Source: Alphaproteobacteria bacterium (lineage in GTDB: Bacteria > Pseudomonadota > Alphaproteobacteria > Micavibrionales > Micavibrionaceae). From it: a stretch of 64,000 nt of DNA. The position numbers and the translations under genes are program-made. The stretch is from NCBI GenBank assembly GCA_018399685.1, contig JAGYOK010000005.1:1-64000 (forward strand). Reading direction: 5' to 3'. Under the pieces are notes generated by a model. That model saw nothing but the letters and a program-made list of their open reading frames with translations. It made no database searches and was not told the origin of the DNA. Shown in pieces: positions 29,173 to 38,654 of the stretch (positions are counted from its first letter, which is position 1; each line of letters starts with the position of its first letter).

Positions 29173-29751
29173 CTAATTGAATTTTTCTGCTTCGTAAACA
29201 CCCCAAAGTGATTTTATTTTTATCCATCCCGATAAATCGGAAACTTTAATAAAACAAACGGACTCTTCGCATGAATTAATACTCACTAATGAAAGCGGCT
29301 CAAGAGCCATAACAGCCTTCGCTTTATCAGCAAATTTTAGCGGATTGCGGTCATATGCGTACACGACCTCCTCCCCGGAAATCAGCGCGGTTCTGTGCCC
29401 TGATAATAAAGTCTTGTATACCCACCCTTCGCCTCCTTCATGGTCGCGGATTTTGCGCCAGTGGTCGTACTCCAGTATTATTTCAACAGGCAATCCCTGT
29501 TTTTTATAAACCCACTTTATAGGATATTGCTGCCCCGGCCCCGCCCTTACATTGGTTATTTGTTTTGATAACGACACAAATCTGGGTATTGGTAAGCCGG
29601 TCGAGCTAAAAACCTCCTTCTTATCAGCAGGAATATCCTGAGCCTTCGCATAGTCTGCTATGCCGAAAAACCACAAGAAAACCGCAAAAAATAAGAAAAA
29701 GTAGATATAGATAGAAAATTTTTGAACTGTTTTTTGTTTCATCGCACACAT
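29173..29751 (-). CDS. exported bacterial SH3-domain protein
   Basis: The 192-aa protein has an N-terminal hydrophobic signal segment (FSIYIYFFLFFAVFLWFF, cleavage near YAKAQ). An SH3b domain follows at about residues 55-120 (ITNVRAGPGQQYPIKWVYKK, then DHWRKIRDHEGGEGWVYKTL), with a second, weaker SH3-like repeat towards the C-terminus. Such domains usually bind the cell wall or peptides in the periplasm. The start may be the Met at 29742. It is divergent from dusA with only 20 bp between the starts, so promoters must overlap the coding ends. Confidence 0.8.
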   Translation of the reverse strand: MCAMKQKTVQKFSIYIYFFLFFAVFLWFFGIADYAKAQDIPADKKEVFSSTGLPIPRFVSLSKQITNVRAGPGQQYPIKWVYKKQGLPVEIILEYDHWRKIRDHEGGEGWVYKTLLSGHRTALISGEEVVYAYDRNPLKFADKAKAVMALEPLSLVSINSCEESVCFIKVSDLSGWIKIKSLWGVYEAEKFN

Positions 29752-29771
29752 TATATGATAAAGAACCAGTT

Positions 29772-30764
29772 ATGAATCAAGTAAATAAGTCAAAAAGCCA
29801 TATTAATCCTGTCAGCATAGCCCCGATGCTGGACTGGACAGATCGGCATTGTCGCTATTTCCACAGGCTTCTTTCCCCAAATACAAGGCTTTACACAGAA
29901 ATGGTAACTACCGGAGCGCTTATCCACGGCGACCGTAAAAGATTTTTAGGTTTTAATAAAGAGGAGCACCCGATAGCCCTCCAGCTTGGCGGCTCCGATC
30001 CTGTGGATCTGGCCATATGCGCTAAAATGGCAGAAGATTTTGGCTATGATGAAATTAACCTGAATTGCGGATGCCCATCCGACCGTGTTCAAAAAGGGCA
30101 ATTTGGTGCGGTATTAATGGAAAGCCCCGATCTGGTGGCACGCTGCATTGAAGCAATGATAAAGGCTGCATCCCTGCCTGTCTCGATTAAATGCCGCATT
30201 GGTATTGATGAACAAGACAGCTTCGAGTTTCTGGATAACTTCATCTCCACCACCAAACAAGCGGGCTGCACACACTATATTATCCACGCCCGCAAAGCAT
30301 GGCTCAAAGGGCTAAGCCCGAAAGAAAACCGCACTATTCCACCCATAAATTATCCGCGCGCTGCCGAAATAAAAAGCAAATACCCGATGCTTGATATTGC
30401 CCTTAACGGCGAGATAAAAACCATCTCGCAAATCAAGGAACACTTACAGACATTTGATAGCGTTATGATTGGTCGAGAGGCCTACCAGAACCCGTATTTA
30501 CTCAATAACATAGAGCGCGAGATATTCAACACCCCCGAAAAAGAACTGTTATCCCGCGAGCAAACAGCTCTTGCCATGATCCCTTATATTGAAGAACAGG
30601 TCGCTATCGGAGCGCGTATTAATACCGTCACCCGCCACATGATGGGGCTGTTCAAAAGTCAGAAAGGCGGAAAAAAATGGCGACAGATCTTGTCCACCCT
30701 GCCTCACAAAGACGGAACCACCCCCTCGCAGGTTATTGAAACCGCTTTAAAAGAAACTACATAA
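29772..30764 (+). CDS. dusA: tRNA-dihydrouridine synthase A
   Basis: DusA reduces U20/U20a in the tRNA D-loop using FMN and NADPH. The 330-aa protein starts with VSIAPMLDWTDRHCRYFHRLLSP, typical of DusA. The catalytic Cys lies in INLNCGCPSDRVQKGQFGA, and FMN-binding residues appear in SIKCRIGID and IHARKAWLKGLSPKENR. Its last eight bases overlap the 3' end of convergent sufT. Confidence 0.95.
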   Translation: MNQVNKSKSHINPVSIAPMLDWTDRHCRYFHRLLSPNTRLYTEMVTTGALIHGDRKRFLGFNKEEHPIALQLGGSDPVDLAICAKMAEDFGYDEINLNCGCPSDRVQKGQFGAVLMESPDLVARCIEAMIKAASLPVSIKCRIGIDEQDSFEFLDNFISTTKQAGCTHYIIHARKAWLKGLSPKENRTIPPINYPRAAEIKSKYPMLDIALNGEIKTISQIKEHLQTFDSVMIGREAYQNPYLLNNIEREIFNTPEKELLSREQTALAMIPYIEEQVAIGARINTVTRHMMGLFKSQKGGKKWRQILSTLPHKDGTTPSQVIETALKETT

Positions 30765-31176
30765 ACATATTGAGCTGCATACGCGCTGTTTCCGACATCA
30801 TACCAAGGTTCCAGGCTGGCTCCCACACAAGCTCAACCTCACATCCTTGCACCCCTTCAACAGGCAAGATAGCACCTTGCACCCACATGGGAATTTCATG
30901 GGCAAGCGGACATGCCGGTGAAGTAAGCGACATTGTAACCTTAACATCACTCACCCCGTCTTCTTCCGGCAATATCTCGATCTTATAGATCAAGCCAAGC
31001 TCAAAGACATTCACAGGGATTTCAGGGTCATAAACTTCCTTCAACCCCGCCTCGATCGCAGGCCAGAGTTTATGTTCATAAGGCGCTTCAATATTAGGAG
31101 GCCTGCTCAGGTAATCATAATTTTCCTGATCCGGCTCAAAGCTTTTTTGTTTTTCATCGTTAGCTTTGTCACTCAT
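30757..31176 (-). CDS. sufT: SUF-associated DUF59/MIP18 protein SufT
   Basis: The 139-aa protein carries a DUF59 domain: LWPAIEAGLKEVYDPEIPVNVFELGLIYKI, then VTMSLTSPACPLAHEIP with the conserved Cys. SufT-type proteins act as auxiliary Fe-S maturation factors. The frame is open further upstream, but the ATG that shares one base with the sufS stop (TAATG) is the natural start. Here it ends the SUF operon. No sufA or sufE follows. Confidence 0.9.
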   Translation of the reverse strand: MSDKANDEKQKSFEPDQENYDYLSRPPNIEAPYEHKLWPAIEAGLKEVYDPEIPVNVFELGLIYKIEILPEEDGVSDVKVTMSLTSPACPLAHEIPMWVQGAILPVEGVQGCEVELVWEPAWNLGMMSETARMQLNMFM

Positions 31177-32435
31177 TAAAAGAACTCCCGAACTTTGCGC
31201 AAACCAGAGCAAAGCGCATCTATATCATCTTTATTTGTATACATCCCGAAAGATGCCCGCACCGTAGAATCGACGCCCAGCATCTCCATTAACGGCATAG
31301 CACAATGATGCCCGGTTCGTACAGCAACGCCACATTGATCGAGGATAACCGCCACATCGCTGGAGTGCGCTCCATCAACATTAAAGCTGAAAATCCCCGC
31401 TTTTCTCGATAAATCCTGTGTGCCATAAAGATGAATACCGTCAAGGCCGCGCAAAGCTTCAAGAGCATATTTGCTCAACGCATATTCATGAGCAGCAATA
31501 ACACCCATGCCGATGCCCTGCACATAATCAATAGCAGCGCCAAGCCCGATAACCTCAACGATCGGAGGCGTGCCAGCCTCAAAACGATATGGCGGCTCCC
31601 TGTAAGTTATCCCCTTTATGTGGCTTACCAGATCAACCATATCACCGCCGCCCTGATACGGAGCCATACTCTCCAGCGCATCGGCCTTCCCATAAAGAAC
31701 ACCAATTCCGGTAGGCCCATAAAGCTTGTGCCCTGTAAACACGTAAAAATCCGGGTCAAGATCAGTTACATCAACGCTTTGGTGCACAATCCCCTGTGAG
31801 CCATCAATCAGTATCTTAGCTTCAGGATTAAGCGCCCGCACTTTGGCAACAAGCTCCTTAACCGGATTGATAATACCTAAAACATTCGAAACATGCGTAA
31901 AGGCCACCAGCTTTGTTTTATTGTTTATAAGCTGCTCAAAAGCCTGCAAATCAAGTGTGCCGTCTTCCTGAAGTGGAGCAACCTTAACCTTGATACCGAT
32001 TTGATCGGCCAGTAAATACCACGGAACAATATTGGCGTGATGCTCTATTCCGGTAATAAGAACCTCGTCACCGGAGCTTAAATGCACCCGCCCCCAGCTC
32101 TGCCCAACAAGATTAACCCCCTCGGTTGCATTGCTGACAAATACAATATTCTTCTGTGATGGTGCGTTTATGAATCCGGCGATCTTCTTGCGCACATCCT
32201 CATAAGCCTGCGAAAGGTTTTGAGATATCTCGTAAAGCCCGCGATGTATGTTGGAATACCCGCCCCGCAATACAGTATCCATGGCCTCGATCACGCAAAC
32301 AGGCTTCTGGGCACTGGCAGCACTATCCAGAAAAGCCAGTGTTTTGCCACCATGCACCGTTGTTTGAAGCGCAGGGAAATCATTTCGCCACGGAGATTCC
32401 AGTTTTATTTTTGCTCCAGCTGTGTTTTCAGCCAT
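31176..32435 (-). CDS. sufS: SUF cysteine desulfurase
   Basis: SufS is a PLP enzyme that takes sulfur from cysteine for Fe-S assembly. The PLP Lys lies in VFTGHKLYGPTGIGVLYGK and the persulfide Cys in RTGHHCAMPLMEMLG. The 419-aa length is typical of the group II enzyme. Its start lies 31 bases inside sufD, so it is probably translationally coupled. A sulfur acceptor gene (sufE or sufU) is not seen in the operon. Confidence 0.96.
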   Translation of the reverse strand: MAENTAGAKIKLESPWRNDFPALQTTVHGGKTLAFLDSAASAQKPVCVIEAMDTVLRGGYSNIHRGLYEISQNLSQAYEDVRKKIAGFINAPSQKNIVFVSNATEGVNLVGQSWGRVHLSSGDEVLITGIEHHANIVPWYLLADQIGIKVKVAPLQEDGTLDLQAFEQLINNKTKLVAFTHVSNVLGIINPVKELVAKVRALNPEAKILIDGSQGIVHQSVDVTDLDPDFYVFTGHKLYGPTGIGVLYGKADALESMAPYQGGGDMVDLVSHIKGITYREPPYRFEAGTPPIVEVIGLGAAIDYVQGIGMGVIAAHEYALSKYALEALRGLDGIHLYGTQDLSRKAGIFSFNVDGAHSSDVAVILDQCGVAVRTGHHCAMPLMEMLGVDSTVRASFGMYTNKDDIDALCSGLRKVREFF

Positions 32436-33376
32436 TTTTCTGCCAAATCCTTTATTTGCCCACTTTGTGTCTCGTCATTAATCTTATCAATTACCTCATC
32501 TACAAAAGCCTGAATAAGCAGCAGCCGCGCCTGTGCTTCGCTCAACCCTCGCGAACGCAGATAAAACAAAGGCTCCTCATCCAGCGCTCCGGTCGTTGTT
32601 CCATGAGAACATTTAACATCATCCGCATATATCTCAAGCTCTGGCTTAGTGTTCATCCGCGCACCTTGCGAAAGCAATATTGTATTGGCCAGTTGATAAC
32701 CATCTGTTTTCTTTGCTTCTTTATGGACATGCACCTTGCCCTGAAAAACTCCATGCGCGCTGTCATCAAGAATAGATCTATAGAACTGTCTGGAAACACT
32801 GTTTGGGGCAACATGTTCCATTAAAATAGTCGTGTCACAATGCTGTGAGCCTCTAAGCAGATTAACGCCGTTAAGCTGGCATTGCGCGCCAGAGCCATTA
32901 ATCACCGTATGGACATCATGGCGCATAAGCTTCCCGCCCAGATTAAGCGAAAAAAAGTTGAGACGGGCATCCCTGTTCATATCGATATGCACCATATCCG
33001 TATGCACAGCATCTATTGATTCATTTTGAATGCGGATATAGTTAAGCTGGGCACCCGCGCCTAACAAAATCTCTGTGCCCATATTTTTCCAGTACGATCC
33101 AGCGCCTTGATGATGTTCAATAACGGTTGCCTGAGCTTTGTCTTCAAGTAAGATTTTCAATCGCGGCTGGTGATGAATGCCATTTTCACCCTTCCAGACG
33201 ACCATATCAGGCTCGCTTGAAACTTCTCCGGCAAGCTTATGAACAAGAATCTGCTCAGGTGCCTGAGGCCGAACCTTTAAAAGATCTTCCCCCAAAGCCT
33301 TTTGAAGATTTGTGTATTTCCACTGCTCCTGCTTTGGAGTTGGTAAAGCATTACGATCAAGTACGCGTAGGGACAT
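32405..33376 (-). CDS. sufD: Fe-S cluster assembly scaffold subunit SufD
   Basis: SufD forms the SufBC2D scaffold. The C-terminal core shows the family sequence KPELEIYADDVKCSHGTTTGALDEEPLFYLRSRG (positions about 250-285), including the key His in CSHG. The frame is open 21 codons further upstream, but that part overlaps sufC; the ATG four bases after sufC gives MSLRVLDRNALPTPKQEQWKY, which fits other SufD starts. Length is then 323 aa, a little short for the family. Confidence 0.93.
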   Translation of the reverse strand: MSLRVLDRNALPTPKQEQWKYTNLQKALGEDLLKVRPQAPEQILVHKLAGEVSSEPDMVVWKGENGIHHQPRLKILLEDKAQATVIEHHQGAGSYWKNMGTEILLGAGAQLNYIRIQNESIDAVHTDMVHIDMNRDARLNFFSLNLGGKLMRHDVHTVINGSGAQCQLNGVNLLRGSQHCDTTILMEHVAPNSVSRQFYRSILDDSAHGVFQGKVHVHKEAKKTDGYQLANTILLSQGARMNTKPELEIYADDVKCSHGTTTGALDEEPLFYLRSRGLSEAQARLLLIQAFVDEVIDKINDETQSGQIKDLAEKWLKTQLEQK

Positions 33377-33380
33377 TTTT

Positions 33381-34154
33381 CTAAACTGCCCCCTCTTCGC
33401 CACCGAGGAATTCTCCATACCCTTTTTCCTCAAGTTCAAGCGCTAGCCCGGCATCTCCTGTTTTTATAATTTTTCCATCCGCCATAATGTGCACAACATC
33501 CGGTTTGATATAATCAAGCAAGCGCTGGTAATGCGTAATCACAAGAAATGAGCGCTCCCCGTCGCGCAGCTTGTTCACACCTTCTGCAACCACTTTCATA
33601 GCATCAATATCCAGCCCGCTGTCCGTTTCATCAAGAATGCAGAATTTTGGCTCTAAAATAGCCATTTGCAAAATCTCGTTTCGCTTTTTCTCACCACCTG
33701 AAAAACCAACATTCACAGCACGGCTCATCATATCATCGGTAATACCAAGCTCTCTTGATTTACCTTTAATCAATTTAAGCATACCCAAAGCATCAAGCTC
33801 CTCTTCCCCGTGTTGCTTGCGAACAGCATTCACCGCGGCTTTCAAGAAGACATTCATATTCACGCCGGGAATTTCTACCGGATATTGAAAAGCGAGAAAT
33901 ACACCGACTGCCGCCCGTTCTTCAGGATTAAGTGCGAGCAAATCAATGCCGTCAACATCCACAGATCCGCTCGTCACCTTATACCCGTCACGACCGGAAA
34001 GAACATAAGACAGCGTAGACTTGCCCGCTCCATTAGGCCCCATAATAGCGTGCACTTCACCGGGCTTGATCTCCAGATTAAACCCTTTAATGATTTCTTT
34101 TTTTGTACCATCCGCGATCTCTACAGACGCATGAAGGTTATTTATTTTTATCAT
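33381..34154 (-). CDS. sufC: Fe-S assembly ATPase SufC
   Basis: SufC is the ABC-type ATPase that drives the SufBD scaffold. Walker A is GPNGAGKST, the signature is VGFSGGEKKRNEI, and Walker B is FCILDETDSGLD, all of the SufC type. Length 257 aa. Its ATG overlaps the stop of the small upstream gene by four bases, and sufD begins four bases after its stop. Confidence 0.97.
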   Translation of the reverse strand: MIKINNLHASVEIADGTKKEIIKGFNLEIKPGEVHAIMGPNGAGKSTLSYVLSGRDGYKVTSGSVDVDGIDLLALNPEERAAVGVFLAFQYPVEIPGVNMNVFLKAAVNAVRKQHGEEELDALGMLKLIKGKSRELGITDDMMSRAVNVGFSGGEKKRNEILQMAILEPKFCILDETDSGLDIDAMKVVAEGVNKLRDGERSFLVITHYQRLLDYIKPDVVHIMADGKIIKTGDAGLALELEEKGYGEFLGGEEGAV

Positions 34155-34378
34155 GGTTTTAACTGCTCCAACTCATCCGGCTTTAGTGTTTCCAGCATAA
34201 ACTCCGGTAATTCTTTCTTTAATCCAGCTTCTTCTGCGCTCATCAGTTCATCTGGTATCGGCTCTTTTCTAAACGCACCATTTGCACTCAAATAGACAAA
34301 TACAATACTAAATATAATCAATGCGCTCATAAAAAACATAAGCACATAGTGGAATGTCTTTTCTTGCTTTAATGTCAT
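34151..34378 (-). CDS. small membrane protein inside the SUF operon
   Basis: I do not recognise this 75-aa product. One transmembrane helix (about residues 9-31, YVLMFFMSALIIFSIVFVYL) is followed by a short acidic tail (PDELMSAEEAGLKKELPEF), which suggests an N-in anchor with a small periplasmic domain. It abuts the NIF3-like gene without a gap and overlaps sufC by four bases, so it is clearly translated within the SUF operon. A role in Fe-S assembly is inferred from position only. Confidence 0.7.
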   Translation of the reverse strand: MTLKQEKTFHYVLMFFMSALIIFSIVFVYLSANGAFRKEPIPDELMSAEEAGLKKELPEFMLETLKPDELEQLKP

Positions 34379-34744
34379 TTAATGTCCCTTCTTTTCAGTA
34401 TCCGAGCGTGTTTCCCGCGTTTCATATACAGCAATAGCAGGCTCCTCCCAAGGGTGAGCAGGCATTAGCACATTCTCAATCAAATGCTTCAAATTCTTTT
34501 CATCCCGCAAAATAGAAAACTCCAGCCGTACCTCTTCGCAGCGCTCGCGCTTACCTATATCTCCTTGCGTCGGGTTAGCGTTTTCAACCGGCGTAAACTG
34601 CCCCGTCCCGACAGAAGAAAACCATAAAACATCCTTATAATTCCCATAAGTCAGCAAATCACTTTCGCACAAAGCATCAACCACCTGCTCTATATGGCTC
34701 ATCGGCACAAATGTAACTATTCTGTAACATTCAAGTATCTGCAT
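34379..34744 (-). CDS. NIF3/YqfO insert-domain-like protein
   Basis: The 121-aa product resembles the stand-alone version of the PII/CutA-like domain found inserted in NIF3-type (YqfO) proteins: ECYRIVTFVPMSHIEQVVDALCE at the start, YKDVLWFSSVGTGQFTP in the middle and MPAHPWEEPAIAVYET at the end. Proteins of this size often bind metal or act as trimers. Its placement between sufB and the small membrane gene suggests a link to iron or Fe-S handling, which is inference. Confidence 0.75.
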   Translation of the reverse strand: MQILECYRIVTFVPMSHIEQVVDALCESDLLTYGNYKDVLWFSSVGTGQFTPVENANPTQGDIGKRERCEEVRLEFSILRDEKNLKHLIENVLMPAHPWEEPAIAVYETRETRSDTEKKGH

Positions 34745-34777
34745 TTATTATATCTCTCAAAACGTCAATATTGAGCA

Positions 34778-36253
34778 CTACCCAACACTCCCCTCCAGAC
34801 TTATAGCCACGAGCTTCTGCGCCTCGACAGCGAACTCCATCGGCAAGTGCTGGAGCACCTCGCGCGCGAACCCGTTCACAATCAAAGCGGTCGCTTCTTC
34901 CTCACTAATACCGCGCTGCATACAGTAAAATAGCTGCTCTTCCGAGATCTTCGACGTCGTAGCTTCGTGCCCCAATGTTGCTGTATGATTACGGCTCTCC
35001 ACATACGGAACAGTATGAGCGCCACACTCCTCGCCGATAAGAAGGCTGTCACACACAGTAAAGTTTTTTGCGTTATCTGCGCCCGCCAGAACTTTAACAA
35101 TCCCCCGATAAGTGTTCTCCGAACGCCCCGCACTAATCCCTTTAGAGATAATCCGGCTTTTTGTGTTCTTGCCTATATGGATCATTTTTGTTCCTGTATC
35201 AGCCTGCTGACAACCATTTGTGATAGCCACAGAATAAAACTCCCCTTGCGAGCCATCTCCCTTCAAAATACATGAAGGATACTTCCACGTAATCGCCGAG
35301 CCGGTTTCAACCTGCGTCCATGAGATCTTGGAATTTCGCCCTTCGCAAAGCCCTCGCTTGGTCACAAAATTATATATACCACCAGCGCCTGTATTAAAAT
35401 CTCCGGGATACCAGTTCTGGACAGTAGAATATTTAACTTCCGCATCCTCATGAGCAATCACCTCAACAATCGCGGCGTGAAGCTGCCGCTCATCACGCAT
35501 GGGCGCCGTGCACCCCTCCAGATAGGAAACGTACGCCCCCTTCTCTGCGATAATCAAAGTACGCTCAAACTGACCCGTATTCATCTCATTAATGCGGAAA
35601 TAGGTTGAAAGCTCCATCGGGCAGCGCACGCCTTCGGGGATGTAAACAAAGCTCCCATCCGTGAATACAGCACTGTTCAAACACGCATGTTTGTTATCAG
35701 AATAAGGCACAACACTGCCCATATATTTCTTGATTAGCTCAGGATAATCTCGAATAGCCTCACTGATAGGACAAAATATAACTCCGTATTTTTTCAGCTC
35801 TTCTTTAAAAGTAGTAGCAACCGACACCGAATCAAACACCGCGTCCACGGCAACAGGAGTGCGGTTTTTCACTCCGGCTAAAATCTCTTGCTCTCTAAGT
35901 GGAATACCGAGCTTTTCATACGTTTCTAATAATTTGGGATCGACATCATTAATGTTATCGGGCGCATTATCCATAGATTTTGGCGCTGAATAATAATAAG
36001 CATCCTGATAATCAATTTCGGGGAACTCTACTTTTGACCATTTTGGCTCTTCCATTCCAAGCCAATACCTATAAGCCTTTAGCCGTTTTTCCAGCATCCA
36101 CGCAGGCTCGCTCTTTTTGGCAGAAATAAAGCGAATTATATCTTCGTTTAATCCCTTGGGAGCTTTTTCGCTTTCGATATCTGTAATAAATCCGGCCTTA
36201 TACGAGCCGGACAAATTATCAACCTTAGCAATGGTTTCTTCAGTAGCTGCCAT
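34778..36253 (-). CDS. sufB: Fe-S cluster assembly scaffold subunit SufB
   Basis: SufB is the main scaffold on which SUF builds clusters. The 491-aa sequence has the SufB hallmarks: a long N-terminal part ([15 protein letters not shown]), the middle [20 protein letters not shown]-type segment, here [20 protein letters not shown], and [20 protein letters not shown] at the C-terminus. Cys in [13 protein letters not shown] is retained. It follows the Rrf2 regulator by 25 bp and begins the structural part of the operon. Confidence 0.97.
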   Translation of the reverse strand: MAATEETIAKVDNLSGSYKAGFITDIESEKAPKGLNEDIIRFISAKKSEPAWMLEKRLKAYRYWLGMEEPKWSKVEFPEIDYQDAYYYSAPKSMDNAPDNINDVDPKLLETYEKLGIPLREQEILAGVKNRTPVAVDAVFDSVSVATTFKEELKKYGVIFCPISEAIRDYPELIKKYMGSVVPYSDNKHACLNSAVFTDGSFVYIPEGVRCPMELSTYFRINEMNTGQFERTLIIAEKGAYVSYLEGCTAPMRDERQLHAAIVEVIAHEDAEVKYSTVQNWYPGDFNTGAGGIYNFVTKRGLCEGRNSKISWTQVETGSAITWKYPSCILKGDGSQGEFYSVAITNGCQQADTGTKMIHIGKNTKSRIISKGISAGRSENTYRGIVKVLAGADNAKNFTVCDSLLIGEECGAHTVPYVESRNHTATLGHEATTSKISEEQLFYCMQRGISEEEATALIVNGFAREVLQHLPMEFAVEAQKLVAISLEGSVG

Positions 36254-36278
36254 ATCTGGTCTGGTTCCTGCTCATATA

Positions 36279-36746
36279 TCAGGCTATCATAGCCCGCACA
36301 CAATCTTCGTCACACTCTTCGAGTTCTGGACAAATTTCTTGCTCCTCTTGCATAATACTGTGCAACGATACACAGGACAGAGCGTCGCGAATAGCTTCGT
36401 TAACTTTGTTCCATCTCCCGTGCATCTTGCATCCAGCACCCAAAGAACAAACAACATCTTTTCCACCAGCACATGCGGTAATCAAAACAGGCCCATCTAT
36501 AACAAGGATTATATCTTCCATTGTAATATCTGCAGGCTTCATGCATAGCGCATAGCCGCCATGAATACCACGTCTGGATTCTATTATCCCACCCTTTGAA
36601 AGCATTTTTAGAATTTTTGAAACCGTTGGTTCTGGAACCCGACTCTCCAAAGAAAGTTTTGCGGCACTCATAATCTCCTCATCGCTCTCAGCCATTATAA
36701 TAAGGATTACAACGGCATAATCAGCGAGCTTGGATATTTTTATCAT
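36279..36746 (-). CDS. Rrf2-family SUF operon regulator
   Basis: The 155-aa protein has the Rrf2 winged helix (residues 1-65, MIKISKLADYAVVILIIMA, then SRVPEPTVSKILKMLSKGG) and three cysteines, Cys92, Cys100 and Cys106, which are the likely [2Fe-2S] ligands seen in IscR (there spaced as 92, 98, 104). It resembles the SUF regulator type SufR/TIGR02944. It is the first gene of the suf operon, so it probably senses cluster status and controls its own promoter. Confidence 0.9.
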   Translation of the reverse strand: MIKISKLADYAVVILIIMAESDEEIMSAAKLSLESRVPEPTVSKILKMLSKGGIIESRRGIHGGYALCMKPADITMEDIILVIDGPVLITACAGGKDVVCSLGAGCKMHGRWNKVNEAIRDALSCVSLHSIMQEEQEICPELEECDEDCVRAMIA

Positions 36747-36779
36747 TAACTTAATACCTTAATTTACATTTAACAAAAA

Positions 36780-36808
36780 ACAGTACTAACCCTGTACGAT
36801 TTTGTCAA
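36780..36808 (-). promoter_or_regulatory. suf operon promoter with possible operator
   Basis: Reading the minus strand, a perfect -35 TTGACA is followed after 17 bases by TACTGT as -10. The predicted start lies about 27 bases before the Rrf2 gene. The spacer and -10 contain the dyad ACAG-N8-CTGT, which would be a natural place for the encoded Rrf2 repressor to bind. Confidence 0.6.
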
Positions 36809-36898
36809 TCATACATAGATTTTTTTTAAAGATGTATGAATAAAAATACTACCGTATAGATTACATGGCTCTAATGTATACCATTGTATATATCATAA

Positions 36899-38476
36899 TT
36901 ACCTTGTTGATGAAAAGGTAATCTTGTTATTTTTATCCTGAGCATCATTCAAATGCCATGCATTACGAGCCATAAAAACCGGATCATTGTCATGATCTCT
37001 GGCAATAGAAACCTGATTAGCATCAATAAAATCTCTCAGCACCGCAGGATCTTCTGAAGAAATCCAGCGCGCTGTATACAGGCTGGTTTCTTCAAACTTA
37101 ACAGGGATCTGATATTCTGTACGAATGCGATCACGCAACACATCAAATTGTAAAGGCCCTACAACACCGACAATCCAGTCCGGTGAGCCATAGGGCTTAA
37201 AAATACGAGCCGCTCCCTCTTCCGCAAGTTGTTCGAGAGCCTTGTTTAAATGCTTGGCCTTCAAAGGGTCTTCCGCTCGTGCACGCTGGATATACTCCGG
37301 GGCAAAACTTGGAATGTCCATAAAAACAAGATCCTCACCTTCGGTAAGAGAATCCCCGATACGCAAGCTCCCGTAGTTAGGTAAACCAATGATATCACCG
37401 GGAAATGCCTCTTCCGCCACTTCACGGTCTTGTGCAAGAAATAATTGGGGCGAATGAACACTCAGTATTTTACCCGAGCGCACATGTTTAAGCTTCATAC
37501 CTTTACGAAACCTGCCAGAGCAAATACGTGTAAAAGCAATACGATCTCTATGTTTTGGATCCATATTAGCCTGAATTTTAAATACAAAGGCTGTAACCTT
37601 TTTTTCATCTGGCAAAATGCTTCTGCTTTCTGCTTTTTGCTTACGTGGATGTGGCGCAAATTTAGCCAACCCCCCAAGCAACTCCCGAACGCCGAAATTG
37701 TTTACAGCGCTCCCGAAGAAAACAGGCGTCATCCCGCCTTTAAGATAGCTTTCCACATCAAATTCCGGGAAAACTCCACGGATCATTTTAACATCTTCGC
37801 GTAACTTACCCGCATGTTCAGAAGATAAAAGCTCATCTATTTTCGGGTCATCCAGACCATTGCATTCAATCGCGTCTGTAAGAGCCTCCCCCTTACTGCG
37901 CTGAAACAAAACAAGTTTGTCTTCCAGCAGGTTATAGCATCCCTTGAAATCACGCCCCATACCAATCGGCCAACTGGCAGGCACAACTTCAAGCGCCAGC
38001 TTTTTCTCGATTTCATCAAGCAGATCAAAGGGGTCTTGCCCGTCTCTGTCCATTTTGTTGATAAAGGTAATAATGGGAATATCCCGCAAACGGCAAACTT
38101 CAAACAATTTATAAGTCTGAGTCTCAATCCCCTTGGCGCAATCAAGAACCATCACCGCGCTATCAACAGCGGTCAGCGTCCTGTATGTATCTTCAGAAAA
38201 ATCCTCGTGCCCTGGCGTGTCCAAAAGATTATAAGTTATGCCGTCATTTTCAAACGTCATCACAGACGAGGCAACAGATATCCCGCGCTCCTGCTCGACC
38301 TTCATCCAGTCAGAGCGCGCACGCCGTCGCTCGCCTTTGGCTTTAACCATTCCGGCAAGCTGAATAGCGCCTCCAAATAACAGAAGCTTTTCAGTCAAGG
38401 TAGTCTTACCAGCGTCTGGATGAGAAATAATCCCAAAGGTTCGCCGACTTTTTATTACAGAAGATAATTCAGGCAC
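36899..38476 (-). CDS. prfC: peptide chain release factor 3
   Basis: RF3 is the GTPase that recycles RF1/RF2 from the ribosome. The G1 motif is SHPDAGKTTLTEKLL, G3 is DTPGHEDFSEDTYRTL and G4 is FINKMDRDGQDPF. The C-terminal RF3 domain has VVGPLQFDVLRDRIRTEY. Length 525 aa is typical. The 150-bp region downstream, towards the suf promoter, holds no gene. Confidence 0.97.
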   Translation of the reverse strand: MPELSSVIKSRRTFGIISHPDAGKTTLTEKLLLFGGAIQLAGMVKAKGERRRARSDWMKVEQERGISVASSVMTFENDGITYNLLDTPGHEDFSEDTYRTLTAVDSAVMVLDCAKGIETQTYKLFEVCRLRDIPIITFINKMDRDGQDPFDLLDEIEKKLALEVVPASWPIGMGRDFKGCYNLLEDKLVLFQRSKGEALTDAIECNGLDDPKIDELLSSEHAGKLREDVKMIRGVFPEFDVESYLKGGMTPVFFGSAVNNFGVRELLGGLAKFAPHPRKQKAESRSILPDEKKVTAFVFKIQANMDPKHRDRIAFTRICSGRFRKGMKLKHVRSGKILSVHSPQLFLAQDREVAEEAFPGDIIGLPNYGSLRIGDSLTEGEDLVFMDIPSFAPEYIQRARAEDPLKAKHLNKALEQLAEEGAARIFKPYGSPDWIVGVVGPLQFDVLRDRIRTEYQIPVKFEETSLYTARWISSEDPAVLRDFIDANQVSIARDHDNDPVFMARNAWHLNDAQDKNNKITFSSTR

Positions 38477-38505
38477 GTTTAAAGCAATACAGTTAATTTA
38501 TTAAA

Positions 38506-38634
38506 TTATTCGAATGTTCTTTGGATAGCATTACCGGCTGATTTCATATCCTTACCTACGCCCTCCATAGTCGAGCATGCGCCAAGCGATAAGCTGATTA
38601 ATGCAAAACAGGCACAAACAGTAATCTTTTTCAT
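38506..38634 (-). CDS. entericidin-like small lipoprotein
   Basis: This 42-aa gene reads MKKITVCACFALISLSLGAC and then a short tail containing GVGKDMKSAGNAIQ. The lipobox LGAC and the tail V-G-K-D-M/I-x-x-x-G-x-A-I match the entericidin A/B (EcnAB) family of bacteriolytic or stress-related outer membrane lipoproteins. A pairing antidote copy is not seen. A tight AGGATAG upstream of the ATG serves as Shine-Dalgarno. It sits between prfC and the DUF1491 gene. Confidence 0.85.
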   Translation of the reverse strand: MKKITVCACFALISLSLGACSTMEGVGKDMKSAGNAIQRTFE

Positions 38635-38654
38635 TTTGTCTATCCTTTTAAAAA

